DNA of 60,000 nt from Owenia fusiformis (lineage: Eukaryota > Annelida > Polychaeta > Sabellida > Oweniidae). The stretch spans positions 32,638,867-32,698,866 of the forward strand of contig CAIIXF020000008.1 of assembly GCA_903813345.2 (NCBI GenBank), written 5' to 3'. The translations under genes were made by a program, and so were the position numbers. Shown piece after piece: positions 1-12,200 of the stretch. How positions within the stretch are numbered: position 1 is the first letter of the stretch; every line of letters starts with the position of its first letter. Below the pieces are notes generated by a model. That model saw only the letters and a list, made by a program, of their open reading frames with translations, was not told where the DNA came from and ran no database searches.

Positions 1-775
1 CTTTGGCTTATATTGTAGTCTTACTCAATGTTATCAAAGGGCGATATGTGAAACTTTTTTTTTAATTTCAAAAAGTGGTTTTTGATAGACTTTTTGTTCC
101 AAAATTTGTGAATTTATTTAAAACTAACTTTTAGAGGTCACACATATCTTTTAATTAGCCACAATTCATACCAATGCATAGCATTTATCCTCCCATGTTT
201 TTGCCGTAAAAATAAGAAAATCGGTTCATAAATAAGCGAGAAATGAACTTATCAGTGCATGAAAATGGTTCCGAGAAAAACGCATTTCAAAATTTTAGTT
301 CTCATAGAAACCAATGGTACAATGATATCTAAAACATAATATATTTTTCCTTTTAACCTGGTTAGACAATCAACATTGGTTTATTACTAAAGTCTAGCAT
401 ATTTAGAAAAGATTGACATAAAAAAAATTCAATTTTTTTCAAAAAGTTTTTGCTACCTTAGTGACATCACTAATGTTTCAAAATATTTTTGATACGCTAA
501 AACATTGAAGTGGCCCATTAAATATGGCATTTTATTATTGAAATAGTGTGTCCTTTGTTCAATTTTTGCATTGGTGTTAAAAAGATAATCTTTTTTGAAA
601 TGCATTAAGAAATAGTTGATGATTAAAAAATGTCAACTTGTTTTGAAAAATGGCGGGAAAATTGAATATTTGAGAAACGAAATGCTCACAAGTTTTTTCT
701 CAAAATTTTTTTTTTCAAAAATCTCTAAAATAACTTTTAAATCATGACAAATAGTAAATGAATGATAAAAAATAT
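1..775. repeat. Dispersed repeat, copy 1 (extends left of window)
   Basis: This stretch matches 4517-5205 in the same orientation with scattered substitutions and small indels. Both copies share blocks around the phrases 'tactcaatgttatcaaa', 'gactttttgttc' and 'gaaatagtgtgtcctttg'. It holds no convincing coding frame. It is probably part of an interspersed element whose left end lies outside the window, and the family is not recognised. Confidence 0.7.
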
Positions 776-777
776 TT

Positions 778-1500
778 TCAAACTTTAGACGGGGACTTTA
801 ACCCTTTGCCTTTTACAGCACATAATCGATGTAACCTCATTTCGATGACAGCCTGTATCCGTACTGCTACATTGTTCATCACATTTGATAATAATTCCGG
901 TGGATATGTTTTGGAATTCTCTTTGGATGTCGCCCTTAAGTTGTTCTCGGTCTTTTTGCTTGGAATGAGCATTAAAACACTCCTTCAAATAGCCACAGAG
1001 AAAGATGTTTGAGGATGACGATGGCAGAAAAAACACAGATAATCAGATCAATTATCGGCAAATGATTCAGGAGCTACCTTCCAGAGTTAGGCAGGCTTAG
1101 CTTGCCTGGAGACCAAATGATATCCAAATGAAAGCTACGGTGGTCTCAAATTGATACACACAACAAAAGCAACACTGGAATCCCAACCAATACAGTTTCT
1201 TGAACCTCTGACCTCTCTGTATAAGGGGCTATAAGACATTGTGAGGGTCTCCCTATTCACCATATTTGACGGCCCATACTTTTTCTCTGAGGCTATTTGA
1301 AGGACCATCTTTATGCTAAACCCAAGCTGAGAGACCTAGAACAACTTAAGACCAGCATCCGAACAGAAATCAAAACATTCCACCAGAAATATCAAATGTG
1401 ATGAACAATGTAGTAGTAAGGATGCAGACTGTCATCGAAATATGAGGTTACATTGAATATGTGGTGTAAAAGGTAACGGGTTAAAGTATCAAAAAGGCAA
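778..1500. repeat. Imperfect inverted repeat, ~125-170 bp arms
   Basis: The segment at about 780-945 reappears as a diverged reverse complement at about 1340-1497 (compare 'tgttcatcacatttgata' with 'tatcaaatgtgatgaaca'). The small ORFs on both strands here come from this symmetry and look non-coding. The start of this unit recurs at 6125-6160, so it belongs to the same family as the repeat at 1-775. Confidence 0.6.
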
Positions 1501-4500
1501 AACTGAATTAAAAACTGTATATAGGGGGAAAAACTTTCATCTTTTATCTACAAGACCATGCAAAAAATGTCTGAAAATATTGATTGGTTTGTCTATGGTG
1601 TTGATATATTTTTGGGTACATTTTTTGAGACACCCTATATGTATGAGTATAAAATATATGAGGTTTAATATAATTTTAGTAGAACGATTATCCCTCCTTG
1701 CAACCCAGTCACACTAAACTAGTTTAGTTTGGACTGTACCGTCCCTTTATGAATTTTATGAACGTACTCTAACGAAGGGGTGCTCTAAATTCTGGAGCAT
1801 CTCGTCATAGCTATAGCAGGTTCGTGAAGTTCCCATTGAGACCAAATGAGAGAAGAATGAAGAATCTCAAAGAACCAAAGAACGAAACCCAACCAAGCCA
1901 AAGTGAACAATGTTAAACTCAAACAAGCAAAGATGGACGATATAAAACTCAACTAGCATAAGATTCAAGACAACAAAAATAGAGTAACAGAGTAAAACTC
2001 AAATTAATAAAACATGTGTACCTGACGCGAGTGAAGATAAACAAAGTACGGCAAAACTCAAACAAACAAATAAAGATGACAGTAAACAAGGAAGTGACGT
2101 GAAAAAAGCAAAGATTAATAGAATGAAACTCGAAACAAAATGTCCGAAAAGTAAAACAATTTGTGATTTAAAGGTTAGGTAAGGAGCTATTAGAATTACT
2201 AAACCAGCCGAATATTTTTTTTCAATTTGGACTGTGATTTAAATCCTTTTGATGATCTCTTCTTTAGTTCTAAGTTGACAACTCCTGAAAATATTTTTAC
2301 ATAGAAGATAAGGGCTTCTTGTTTAGGAGTGATTTTGTACTTCTTTCCTATACTGTGATAGAAAAGGTTATAACAGGTGAGAGTCGATGACATCACTTCC
2401 TAAAGAAATCTTAAAAGATGGCAGTACTACATTTTTAAATGATCAATATTGACCATATGAAAACATTTTCCAGTGTTTTATTAAATATGTAAAGTATATA
2501 TATATGATTGTAGCTACCATATCAGGAGGGAAATAGACTGGTAAGGAATGTTCCTTTAAGTTGACGTCCAGAAAGTAATCAGTCATACATGAGTGTGTGT
2601 TTTGTGCACCATCAATCACCTACTTCAAAACTTCCTCAATATTAGTGACTCGTTATTTTTAACACGAATTCACTATGCAAAATCAATATAGGAATTCTAC
2701 GATTTTTTTCATTGATCAGTCCATTTCCCTGTCCAAGTTTGCCAACTGGTTCTTGACACTACATCGGATATAGAGTGTTAAGGTCTTTATAAAGACTGAT
2801 TGATGGTGAAAGAAAATGCAAATCCAAACGTTTGGATTTGCATTTTCTTTCAATTTTTACAGGTCGGTTACTTTTGAAAAAAATTGATGGGTTCTTGAAA
2901 AGTGATATCCATATCTATTGTGCTACTAGAGATTTTACCTATTTCTATGTCACCACCACAAGTGGTGACATATTGTTATGGTCTCCAACGTTTTTGTGAC
3001 AGTGTGCGGCGCCCGGAGTTCGGCGTCCGGTGTGTGTTACAAATGGAAAATTGACATTTTACATGTTAATAACCTTTCCATTTGATACTTGGTATCCTTG
3101 GTACCTTGGGAGATACCTTGAGTACATTTGAAATTGTAAAGAATGCATATCGGTCAATTCTATATTTTGAATCTACCTACAGTATTATAAAATAACTGCA
3201 CATTATACAATTGTTTTATTGGACCTGTCCATATTTTCGATAGCACATAGAATGACAACAAGGATGTTTTTAACTTGTACCACAGGGAAAACTTCGATTT
3301 GATGAAATAGTCTCATTATCAAAGCAAGATCTAGACAATGTTCATTAATTTGTCGTTCCATTGTATTCAGTATGCCCGTTATAAAGAAAACACGGTTTCT
3401 AGAAAGGTAATTGAACTAGTATTGAATTTTCGCATTGAATTCCTGAAGAGAATATGGTCACCCTGACAACATAAAAGTGAAAGTGTCGGTTTCAGGAAAT
3501 CAGGAAGGCGTTCGTTATTTTTGCGCATATACTAGTATTTGTATGGTCAGACTCGAATATGTTACATCATCTCTCCAGCCATAAATCTAAAGCATATCCG
3601 AAGACTTCTTTGTTACTAGAAACTACCAGTATTAATTGCCTTTTGTGGAGAGATTACGTTATCAAGCAAATTGCAAGGAAGCTGTTAAGAATTGTCCAGG
3701 AATGCAATTAACTCATACCGTTATGGATTTTTTAATAACCCAATAAAGGTAGTAACGTAAAACTGGCTTTTTGTATTAAAGGCTTTTAATTTATGATGCG
3801 ATGCTTGTCGTCGTTTTGTCCTCGGCAATGAACAAAAATACAATTACGGCATTGTTTTCTTGAATACCTAATGTCACAACTACATTAAGAAGGCTTTACT
3901 TAACGGTCGTTGCGTGAGATATTCATCCGTACATTGTCGTTTGAAAGGTTAACTGGGATTTAAAGCGACAGAAATTATACTAATTGCAAGAAAAGATCCG
4001 TATATCATTTTACTTCTTACTAGAAGATATCGTTCTCTTAAATGAGGAGAGGAAGTAATCATATTAGAAATCCCATTGTGTTGTTTAAAAGTAAATTCAT
4101 TCTGTGACAAAAAATCGAAAGAAATGGAGAGGAAACGCCCATAATGTATTAAAACCCCATCAATCATCAAGTCCAAGAACAACCCCGGGGAAACAGCAAA
4201 AATCATTGGAGCTATATCTCTGAATTTTTCAGTTAACAAAACGTGTAATGAAATTTAACTTGAACTGTGAATTGTGGTATCACAAGGTAAACCAATAAGA
4301 CATCTAAAAAGACTGGTGAATGTGAGTCTATTTTTTTAGTTAATAAATATTTCTTATGTTTTTCAGTGGTTTATTTCATGACTAAGAAATTGCATCAATT
4401 GATTTTGATTACCAGAATTGTTTTAATAAAACTGATCCACTGTAAATCAAACCATGAACAGTACAAAGGCAGTGAACAGAATGACATGTTTAAAGCCCCC

Positions 4501-4516
4501 ATATAAAGTTTAAACC
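1501..4516. other. Intergenic, no gene recognised
   Basis: No exon with convincing protein similarity or paired splice sites was found. A 96-codon open frame on the minus strand (3949-4239) has protein-like composition, but I could not assign it to a family. A 46-bp perfect palindrome lies at 2807-2852. The rest is AT-rich unique-looking sequence. Confidence 0.5.
2807..2852. repeat. 46-bp perfect palindrome
   Basis: Every base from 2807 to 2829 pairs with its complement in 2830-2852, with no loop (centre AAAC/GTTT). The DNA could extrude a 23-bp hairpin. It may be the fused ends of a fold-back element, but flanking sequence gives no further hint. Confidence 0.9.
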
Positions 4517-5205
4517 ACTTTGGTTAATATAGCAGTTTTACCCAATGTTATCAAAATGTCATATGTTAAACTTTTTATCCTAATTTCAAAAAAGTGTTTT
4601 TTGAAGGACTTTTTGTTCGAAATCTTTTAGAGGTAACACATATCTTTTAATAAGGGATAATACATACCAATGCACAGCATTCATCCTTACATATTTTTTG
4701 CCGAAAAAATGAAGAAAATATGTTCATTAATAAGCGAGAAATGAACTCATCAATCCATGAAAATGGTACAGAGAAAAATGCATTTTTAGTTCTCATAGAA
4801 ACCAATGGTACAATAATATCTAAAACATAATATATTCTTCCTTTTAACCTGGTTAGACAATAAACATTGAGTTATTTTTGAAGTTTGGCAAAGTTAGAAA
4901 AGATTGACATAGAAAGAAAATTCTTTTTTTCACATTGTTGCCACCTGAGTGAGTCATCGATGACATCACTGAGGCTGCAAAACATTTTTGATATGCTACA
5001 ACATTGAAGTGGCACATTAGATATGGCATTTTATTATTGAAATAGTGTGTCCTTTGTTCAATCTTTGCATAGGAGTTAAAAAGATAATCTTTTTTGAAAT
5101 GTATGGTGGGGAATTTGAGATATGAAAAGCTGACAACTTTTTTCAATTTTGTTTTCAATAAATAAATAAATATGATAAATAGTAATTGAATGACAAAAAA
5201 CATTC
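4517..5205. repeat. Dispersed repeat, copy 2 (interrupted)
   Basis: Second copy of the 1-775 repeat. It follows copy 1 to about 5200 ('gacaaaaaacattc' here against 'gataaaaaatattttc' in copy 1). It then breaks off and seems to resume at about 6125 ('ttttcaaacattacacgggg' against 'ttttcaaactttagacgggg'). The gap holds the element at 5208-6112, so that element probably inserted into this repeat. Confidence 0.65.
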
Positions 5206-5207
5206 AC

Positions 5208-6112
5208 ACGTCGCACGAAACTGGGGACAATTAGAGTAACATTATGGCGTCAAAATACCAAAAACAATGATACAATGGGCAGTATAGGGCGCAATCAGCA
5301 TTATAACGTCAAAAACGACAAGCGTTACATTTTGTCAAGTTTAGTCAACCTAAAAATAAGATGCTTTATTCTTATCCAATCCTTGTAAAATTCACAGAGC
5401 CACAAGATCTCGAGGACAATATTTCTAAAATGTTTTTGATTTTTGAAAAACGGTCAGGAAATCCACTCGGGGCTTTAGTAAAAATTGATGTGTATTGGAT
5501 TTGTGGTAAAAAATCGATGCGTTACATTTTTTCAAGTCTCTAAAAGCAACTCTTATTCTCTTTTTATTTGAAAAATAAAGAAATCGGTTATTGTTTTGTA
5601 AATTTCGCCATGACAATATTGTGCAGTTAAATTTTTTTTGAAATCAGACCTAAATTAGAAGGTTAAATAAAGGTTAACTTATTGCTTGTCTCCTTCGCCT
5701 TCAAAACCTTACACAATTTTGAAAATCTTAAAAGCGTTCATATAAGACGATTTGAACTGTAGCCGCTAGGCAATTGTGACGTCATAAAAGCACATGTATC
5801 AATGAATAAAATGTGAAATTTTAGTATAATTCTGATCAGTATTTCAAATGTTATCCCGATTTCAACGAACCATGTAAGCGTGAAATGTTACGCCTTACAG
5901 CGTATTTGACGATGTCGGAGTACATTTAACTTCAAAAATATGGTAGATCCCATCACACTTTTCGAGGAAAAATAATTTCAGTGAAATGCGAATAAAAAAT
6001 ACTTCAAAATGATATATAATGCACATAGTTAGCTTTTTAAATAAGCCAGATATTAACGCTTAAAGCTGAGATTAGCCCGTATTTCCCGAATTGTCCCCAG
6101 GTCCGTGCACGT
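5208..6112. mobile_element. ~0.9 kb non-autonomous TIR element nested in a repeat
   Basis: The ends are imperfect inverted repeats: left 'cgaaactggggacaatta', right reading on the other strand 'cggacctggggacaattc'. Inside is a direct repeat around 'gcgttacattt' (about 5311 and 5519). There is no transposase frame. It looks like a MITE-type insertion into the dispersed repeat whose two halves flank it. Superfamily unknown. Confidence 0.5.
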
Positions 6113-6169
6113 CATAATTACGTTTTTCAAACATTACACGGGGACTTTAATTGTTTGTTTTGCTGTATC

Positions 6170-8202
6170 GGTAAGGAAACGTGCCCATGACGTCTTAAAC
6201 TGTTCAAAGTTAAAAGAAATCAATTTGTTTCTAGTTGTTACTGGGGCGATACATGTCTGACGTCACGCTTGATCGCATAATATTCCTAAGCAACGAGCAA
6301 AAAGCAAACTTCCAAAAGATGACGTCATTTAACTTGGCATCCGGGCTTTGTTCACCTGAGGGAAAAGGTTGGAGACCTCAGAAGATTTTTTCATAGATGA
6401 CCATTATAATATTGTACCTTATATCGATCAGTATCCAACATACCACAGTGTTCGGTAGAGACTTGCCTAGCCTGCTATAACAAACTTACCATGTGTTGTC
6501 CAACGAATTTTTGAGATAAATAAACTTGAAGACACCAACCCCCTTTATCGTCAGATTTCTCAGAAAATTCTGGTAAAATCACCAACGTCAAAATCACTTC
6601 GCCATCAGCTTAAAATTAGATTTCCCACTGAACTTTGACATGTTTTCAGATAAATTTGGACATACCTAAATAATGAGTCCCGATTCACTTCTCAAACGCC
6701 AGATGGCGCTCCAATGGGGTAGGAAAGGAGAAAAATGTTTATACAGAAAACCAAATCACTAACCGCTAGTATCCTTACGCAGGACTATATCCAAAGTGAA
6801 ACACAGAGGCAAGAAAAGAAATCTAGGATTTCTGTTTTTTTTTGCTAAAAAGGTCACATGCAGGGTTCGAAACACAACCCTCCGATTTTCTTATACCACT
6901 TACTCCACTCATGACGTAGTCACAGTTTAAAGACTTATAGGCCTAATTATGTAATGGCAAAGTTTCATCAATTCCGACTTGATTTGTTCTTGATTTGTCT
7001 CATTTGCTCCCATTTTCAGTGTTAAAATTGCATTCAGTTTTGAACAAAATACTCATTGGCCAGGCACTGGTGTTGAATACGGCGCAAAAGGGACCATGGC
7101 ATTTGCACGGCAATTCATCTGTTATAATTGATTGTGGAGATATTTCCCAATAATTTATATCTGTATTAATTCTGCGTCCTGTATGTCCGAGTATTTTATT
7201 TACCAAACAAAGCCTACATCAAATTTCAAGACGCAGATGTGATGTGATATTGCAATTGGATACTAGCTTTTAAAGCTCGCTTTCACAGTATTCTGTTATA
7301 ATAACGAGATAATATAATCGCTCTTATTGAGATTGAGCCTCTCAGAAGTAATTGTAAACCAGTAGTCGGAGGGTGGAGATCTGAGGACAGCACAGAACGA
7401 GTGTTAGTTATGGCACCCGTAATAGGCAAAGTATAAAACAACAATAAGGAAGTATAAATTTGTTCCTCCGCGAACTGCATCATGGGAAATATTTTGCCCT
7501 TATAAGGAAAGATTTTCGCGTCTTCTCTTTTGAAGAGGGAACAACGATTTCGAGAATTCGGCGAGCTTGTCAAAAAGAACATAACTCCCAGGAGCTAATT
7601 CCTTTTTACTTACAAAGAGTTATTTGATCCGTAAGAATGCCATAAATTCGGCCAGGCATAGCTTTGATTGAGTTAAAAAGAAGACCCGAGTTAAATGGAT
7701 TAGTTCAAATTGAGGAATAAAAGTAATTGAGCCTGGATGAGGTGCCGTTGTGATCGCGCTTAGATGGTACATCATAGGAGATATATTTAGATGGAGTATC
7801 GTTATTATCGAACGTCGCTATCAAAATACCACGGTGCATCAGCATAAGAGTCATAGAGGAAGCGTTTGAAAGACGGATACTGTTAATGATGGTGAGACGA
7901 ATGAAGACTGTCAGGGATTTCAAGTTAATATCGTTTAGAACAAGGAGAGGTAATTCATTAGCTCAGTATTATTTGATAAGCTTGCAACACTAATTTTCAA
8001 GATTTAGATCAAGCTACATCTTACATTCGATAAGAAAGGTCGAGTTCAATATTGAATGAAAATAGAGATTCTGTTATGCGTGAATTGGGAATTTAATGGA
8101 AGCGATACAGTTTACGTATTTCAATGCTATAGAGACGACGAGTTGCATAAAGTGTAAGCTGATTTATTATACTCAATGGAAAGGATTCACTAGTCTGTAA
8201 TA
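6170..8202. other. Upstream region of the RGK gene
   Basis: No gene recognised. Part of 7300-8200 may be 5' UTR or promoter of the downstream + strand gene, but I see no clear TATA box, initiator or splice pair. Minus-strand ORFs at 7000-7206, 7283-7582 and 7705-7923 have no family features I recognise and are left uncalled. Confidence 0.4.
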
Positions 8203-9292
8203 ATGGCATGTTGTAAGGAACTTATCTACGAAGAATTATGTGCTCAAAACACAAACGCATCTGATCAAATGAAACTCCTCCAAGATTTCGAACCCTCGCA
8301 ATATGAGGGCTCTGCCATTAGGAATGAGGATAAGCGCTATATACAGAGTACTGAGGAAATTCCAACGCATCGAGATAGGACAAACAGAGCACGCAATTAC
8401 AAAGTGAACATTCCAAGCGGAGACGAAAGATATTCATTGCTTAGTAATCATGATCCACGTGTGGATGGGACAAGTAGAAAATTGACAATGGAGCGAAGGG
8501 ACGCTTGTGACATTGATGACAATGAGGACGACGACCGATTAAATGCAAATCATTTAGAACTTGAACCGTTGAGAGATGATGAGCGAAATCCCAAACGGGT
8601 TCATGAAGAATATAAAATGGAGGAACTTCATATTAAAGGATTGAAAAATGCTCCAAAAGGTAACAAAGAACAACCCTTTTCAAAAGTTCCAGATAGCGAG
8701 GCCCATACAAGACAAGAGTTGAACTTGAAAGCATTTAATACAACGTACAAGACCGACCAATTTAACAGCATTAAAGAATTTCCCATTCTGAAAAAGGAAA
8801 AATCCACAAACCCTTCTACTTGCCACAACCAGCTTGAAAGCGTCTTTCCAGGTAAACCTCGACCACGGTCAGCAACAATTACAACCATTGACTACGTATC
8901 GCATAGGTTCGATGACATAGTCGATGGTAAAACCCAAAACCGGGAACGGCGGGCGGTCAGTCTCCTTGTACCTCCGACTATGTCTGAAATAGGGGTGTAC
9001 CGCCAAAGGACGTTCTCGATGTCTGGACGGAAGGGGTTTGTTAACCATGGTGACCTATATAAGGCATTCCCTTTGACCAATAGTGCAAATAGTATCCTGT
9101 CATATGGAACAGAGTCCCACAGCTCTGATGATCCTGCCTCGGAAAGTCCGAGAAACGCTGATGAGATCAACGGACCAGACCTCCCATTGTATAAGGTGCT
9201 AGTCGTGGGTGCGGCTAAAGTTGGAAAAACATCCCTGATTCAACAGTTCGCGTCTTCGGAATACAGAGGGACATATCAAAATATGAGCTTCG
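8203..9292 (+). CDS. RGK GTPase coding exon 1
   Basis: Encodes residues 1-363 plus one base. It holds the N-terminal extension, an acidic stretch near residues 103-127 (DIDDNEDDD), candidate basophilic kinase or 14-3-3-type sites (RPRSAT at 220-225, RERRAVS at 247-253, RQRTFS at 268-273) and the P-loop. It ends at a strong donor (G/GTAAGT) in phase 1. Start context is ATAATGG. Reading on past the donor gives only 14 more codons. Confidence 0.88.
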
Positions 9293-12200
9293 GTAAGTTA
9301 AATGATCTCAATGGTCTCAAACTCAACAATATCTAATCAACCCTCAATGAAACTCAACAAGTCCTAGATATAAATGATACAAACCATTAGTCTTTCGCCC
9401 AGACTCTTCCTCAATTAATATACAGGGTGTCAAATAAGTCCCGTCCCCTTGCTACACCTAAAACCTTAATATATGGTACCTAGTGTGATATACCATTGGA
9501 AAGATCATCCAAAGTTATGTTAACTCATAAACTCTCAAGTATTTTGGATGAAATTCACCTATATTTTCATGATGTCCTAAATATATTTAGCGTACCCTCA
9601 TTTAAGCAGCTGTAAAGGGGGTCGGGACTTATTTGACACCCTGTATAAGCTTTTGCATGGACTTGGGTTTCTAAAATAAATAAAGTTGAGAGAAAGAGTT
9701 GCACGGGTAGTGTGCCTGACACATGTGATCTCTATTTATCCAGGTATAATATTTCTCTATATAACCAAATCAAAAGTAGCATATCCCTGATAATATAAAC
9801 TCGTCTGTCGTTCATGATTACAATTATTGTAATTAGTTGTGTGATATTAGTAACAGTGCAGACCTGCGTAAGCCCCGTTAAAACTGATTATGAGGACACC
9901 AGCTGAACCGAAGCCTTGGTTGGCACGTGTGCTGTGTTCACATTGTCATCAATGAACTGCATGTCCGTGGTATACTCTCATAGACATCACAAACTCCGCG
10001 ATTCTGCGCTTCGACTCTTCTGGTTGAATATCCAAGAATTCATTAATGATGGATCTAAAATGTAAAAATATTTAGCTGGTTTATCCAGAATTTTCTATCG
10101 AATCTAAAGAAAATATATGAATATATTTTGAGAACAGTAACCTTGAAATAAATTTAATGGACCTGAAAAAAAATTTCCCAACTTAGGGGGAGATGTGTCT
10201 ATTATGGGAAAGCCCTGTGTCCACTTACTCTTAGTAAACTAAAAAAGAGCATCTTAGTACCTACAGTAAATATTTCCTTAATGTTTCATTGTTTATTGTT
10301 TGAGACATCTGTAAAAGACAATATAATTTAGGTACTAATTGCTATGGGGTAGAGACAGAAACTTGCAGCGACATACATTTTAAAGTTGCCTAGTAGAAAA
10401 GGCTCTACGTAAACATAGCATATGAGCTGTATTGATAACATGCTATGAATAAAAAAGAGTTACGTATCCAATAGTTGTATAGTACTATGACAAAGTGACT
10501 AAGAAGGCACGTAGGTCTATGATTTATATACCTTGTCTTTCATATACGAAACATGACAAAATAATCATCTTTAATCTCCTATTATTAAGACAAATCATCA
10601 ACAGCGGGGAGCGGACTGTTACGGTAGAGGAACCTTTAAGAACAACATAATTCAAATCCCGAAGAACATTAATCAAAAATTATCGAACTGGCAAATTCTT
10701 TCTATTGAATAATTTTTATTCTTTATCAAATTCTACTCTATATTCATCTCTTTCCGACTTTAACGTGTGCATTATAAGGCATATGGATATTACTTACAAA
10801 GTAAATATATAATTTTGTCCTGGATCCATCTTAATTGTTTCGGGAAGTTTCTCATGCTGTAAGAACCAATTTTCCAAAGTAGTGCCTATTCTGATTAATA
10901 CTGAAGTATATTAAAATGTTACGCTCCCAGAAGTAACATATATCAAATCTGATATCATGTTGTGGGCGGGTAGCTGGAAATACGCACTCTGGTGTTATGA
11001 CGCCCACGCCTTTCAAGGAAGAAATTCCAAAGTTCCCCCAAAATCAAACGGTCAGTCCCTACAAAACATGACCACCTCTTCCCCGAGCTCGTTTACTGCT
11101 CTGCGTATTATAAATAACAACGCAATATGCCCTGATTTAAAACCAATATCAGATCTAAGATCACCAGATGTGATCATATACTGGTATATAGAATTGGCAA
11201 AGTTCTAATATTGGGAACATGTCCATTCTTCCACTGCCCATTTAGTAATCTCTCCATTTAAAAAAAACTGAAAAACAAAATGATTGATCAGCTGCTTTTT
11301 CATGTATTGGATCAGGAAAAGTAGCTCATTATACAGTACAATGACTTTTCCTCATTTGAAGATGATATGGACAACTCTGACGACGATGCATCAACGTCGT
11401 CTATTACGTCCATGAAGTTTATCGGGAATCTTGATACTATGCCATATATCACTGCCATGTCCTCCATCACCCATTAGTGTAGAGTATAGTTAATCAACTA
11501 ATACCTGGACTGGACAACCCCATTACTTTTAATGGAGAAAATAACTCTACCTGAGGACAAAAAAAACAAATCGGTTTCTTTCAATGTGAAAGAGAAAGGT
11601 ACGGTCCTTGATCCAAACAAAAGTGAGATGAAGAGGCCACGAGGTCCACCATGTCCCAGAGTCTAAAGTTATAATAGTAAACCACATGATATCCGATTTC
11701 CAAAGGCATGACCTGATGGAATGGTGAACATTCATGTTTTCAAGGTTTGGTAAGTGTTATTTCTGATCGAAGACTCAGTACATCGATATACTTCGTGAAA
11801 CAATGGGACTCTAATTTCCGTTTCGGAATCTATTTTCGCTAAGACCGACCTTTCTAGTTAAGATTTATGGCAAGAACTAGAAAGATATAAGATCTAAAAG
11901 GGCATTCATTTGTTTCCATTTGTGAGTTCAATTTCTGTTTGTGAAATTCTAATTTGCAGTACTATCGATCTCCGATGACTTTATGTCACGAAATATGATG
12001 CATTTGTACTTCTAAAGAAATGTACAATGAGAAAGTGATAAGTTGAGTAACGATACTCCGACTGATGAAAAAGGTAATTGATATTGTGTGGGTTTCCATC
12101 AATGTGCCCTGTGATGGCCTTTCTATCAATGCATTGATAACTGATCCTTCATAGTCATAGAATCAAAATATCTAAAGAAGGCGCAAAAGGCAATATATAA

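Noticed and set aside
758-1036. Small ORFs on both strands
   Set aside because: They lie in the imperfect inverted repeat at 778-1500, have no family features, and the copy near 6125 keeps no frame.
3949-4239. 96-codon minus-strand ORF with protein-like composition
   Set aside because: No family motif recognised, no convincing splice sites at its ends, and no neighbouring exon. Kept only as a note in the intergenic entry.
8628-9170. Minus-strand ORFs of 86 and 92 codons
   Set aside because: Shadows of RGK exon 1, whose frame carries the P-loop and continues in phase through three more exons.
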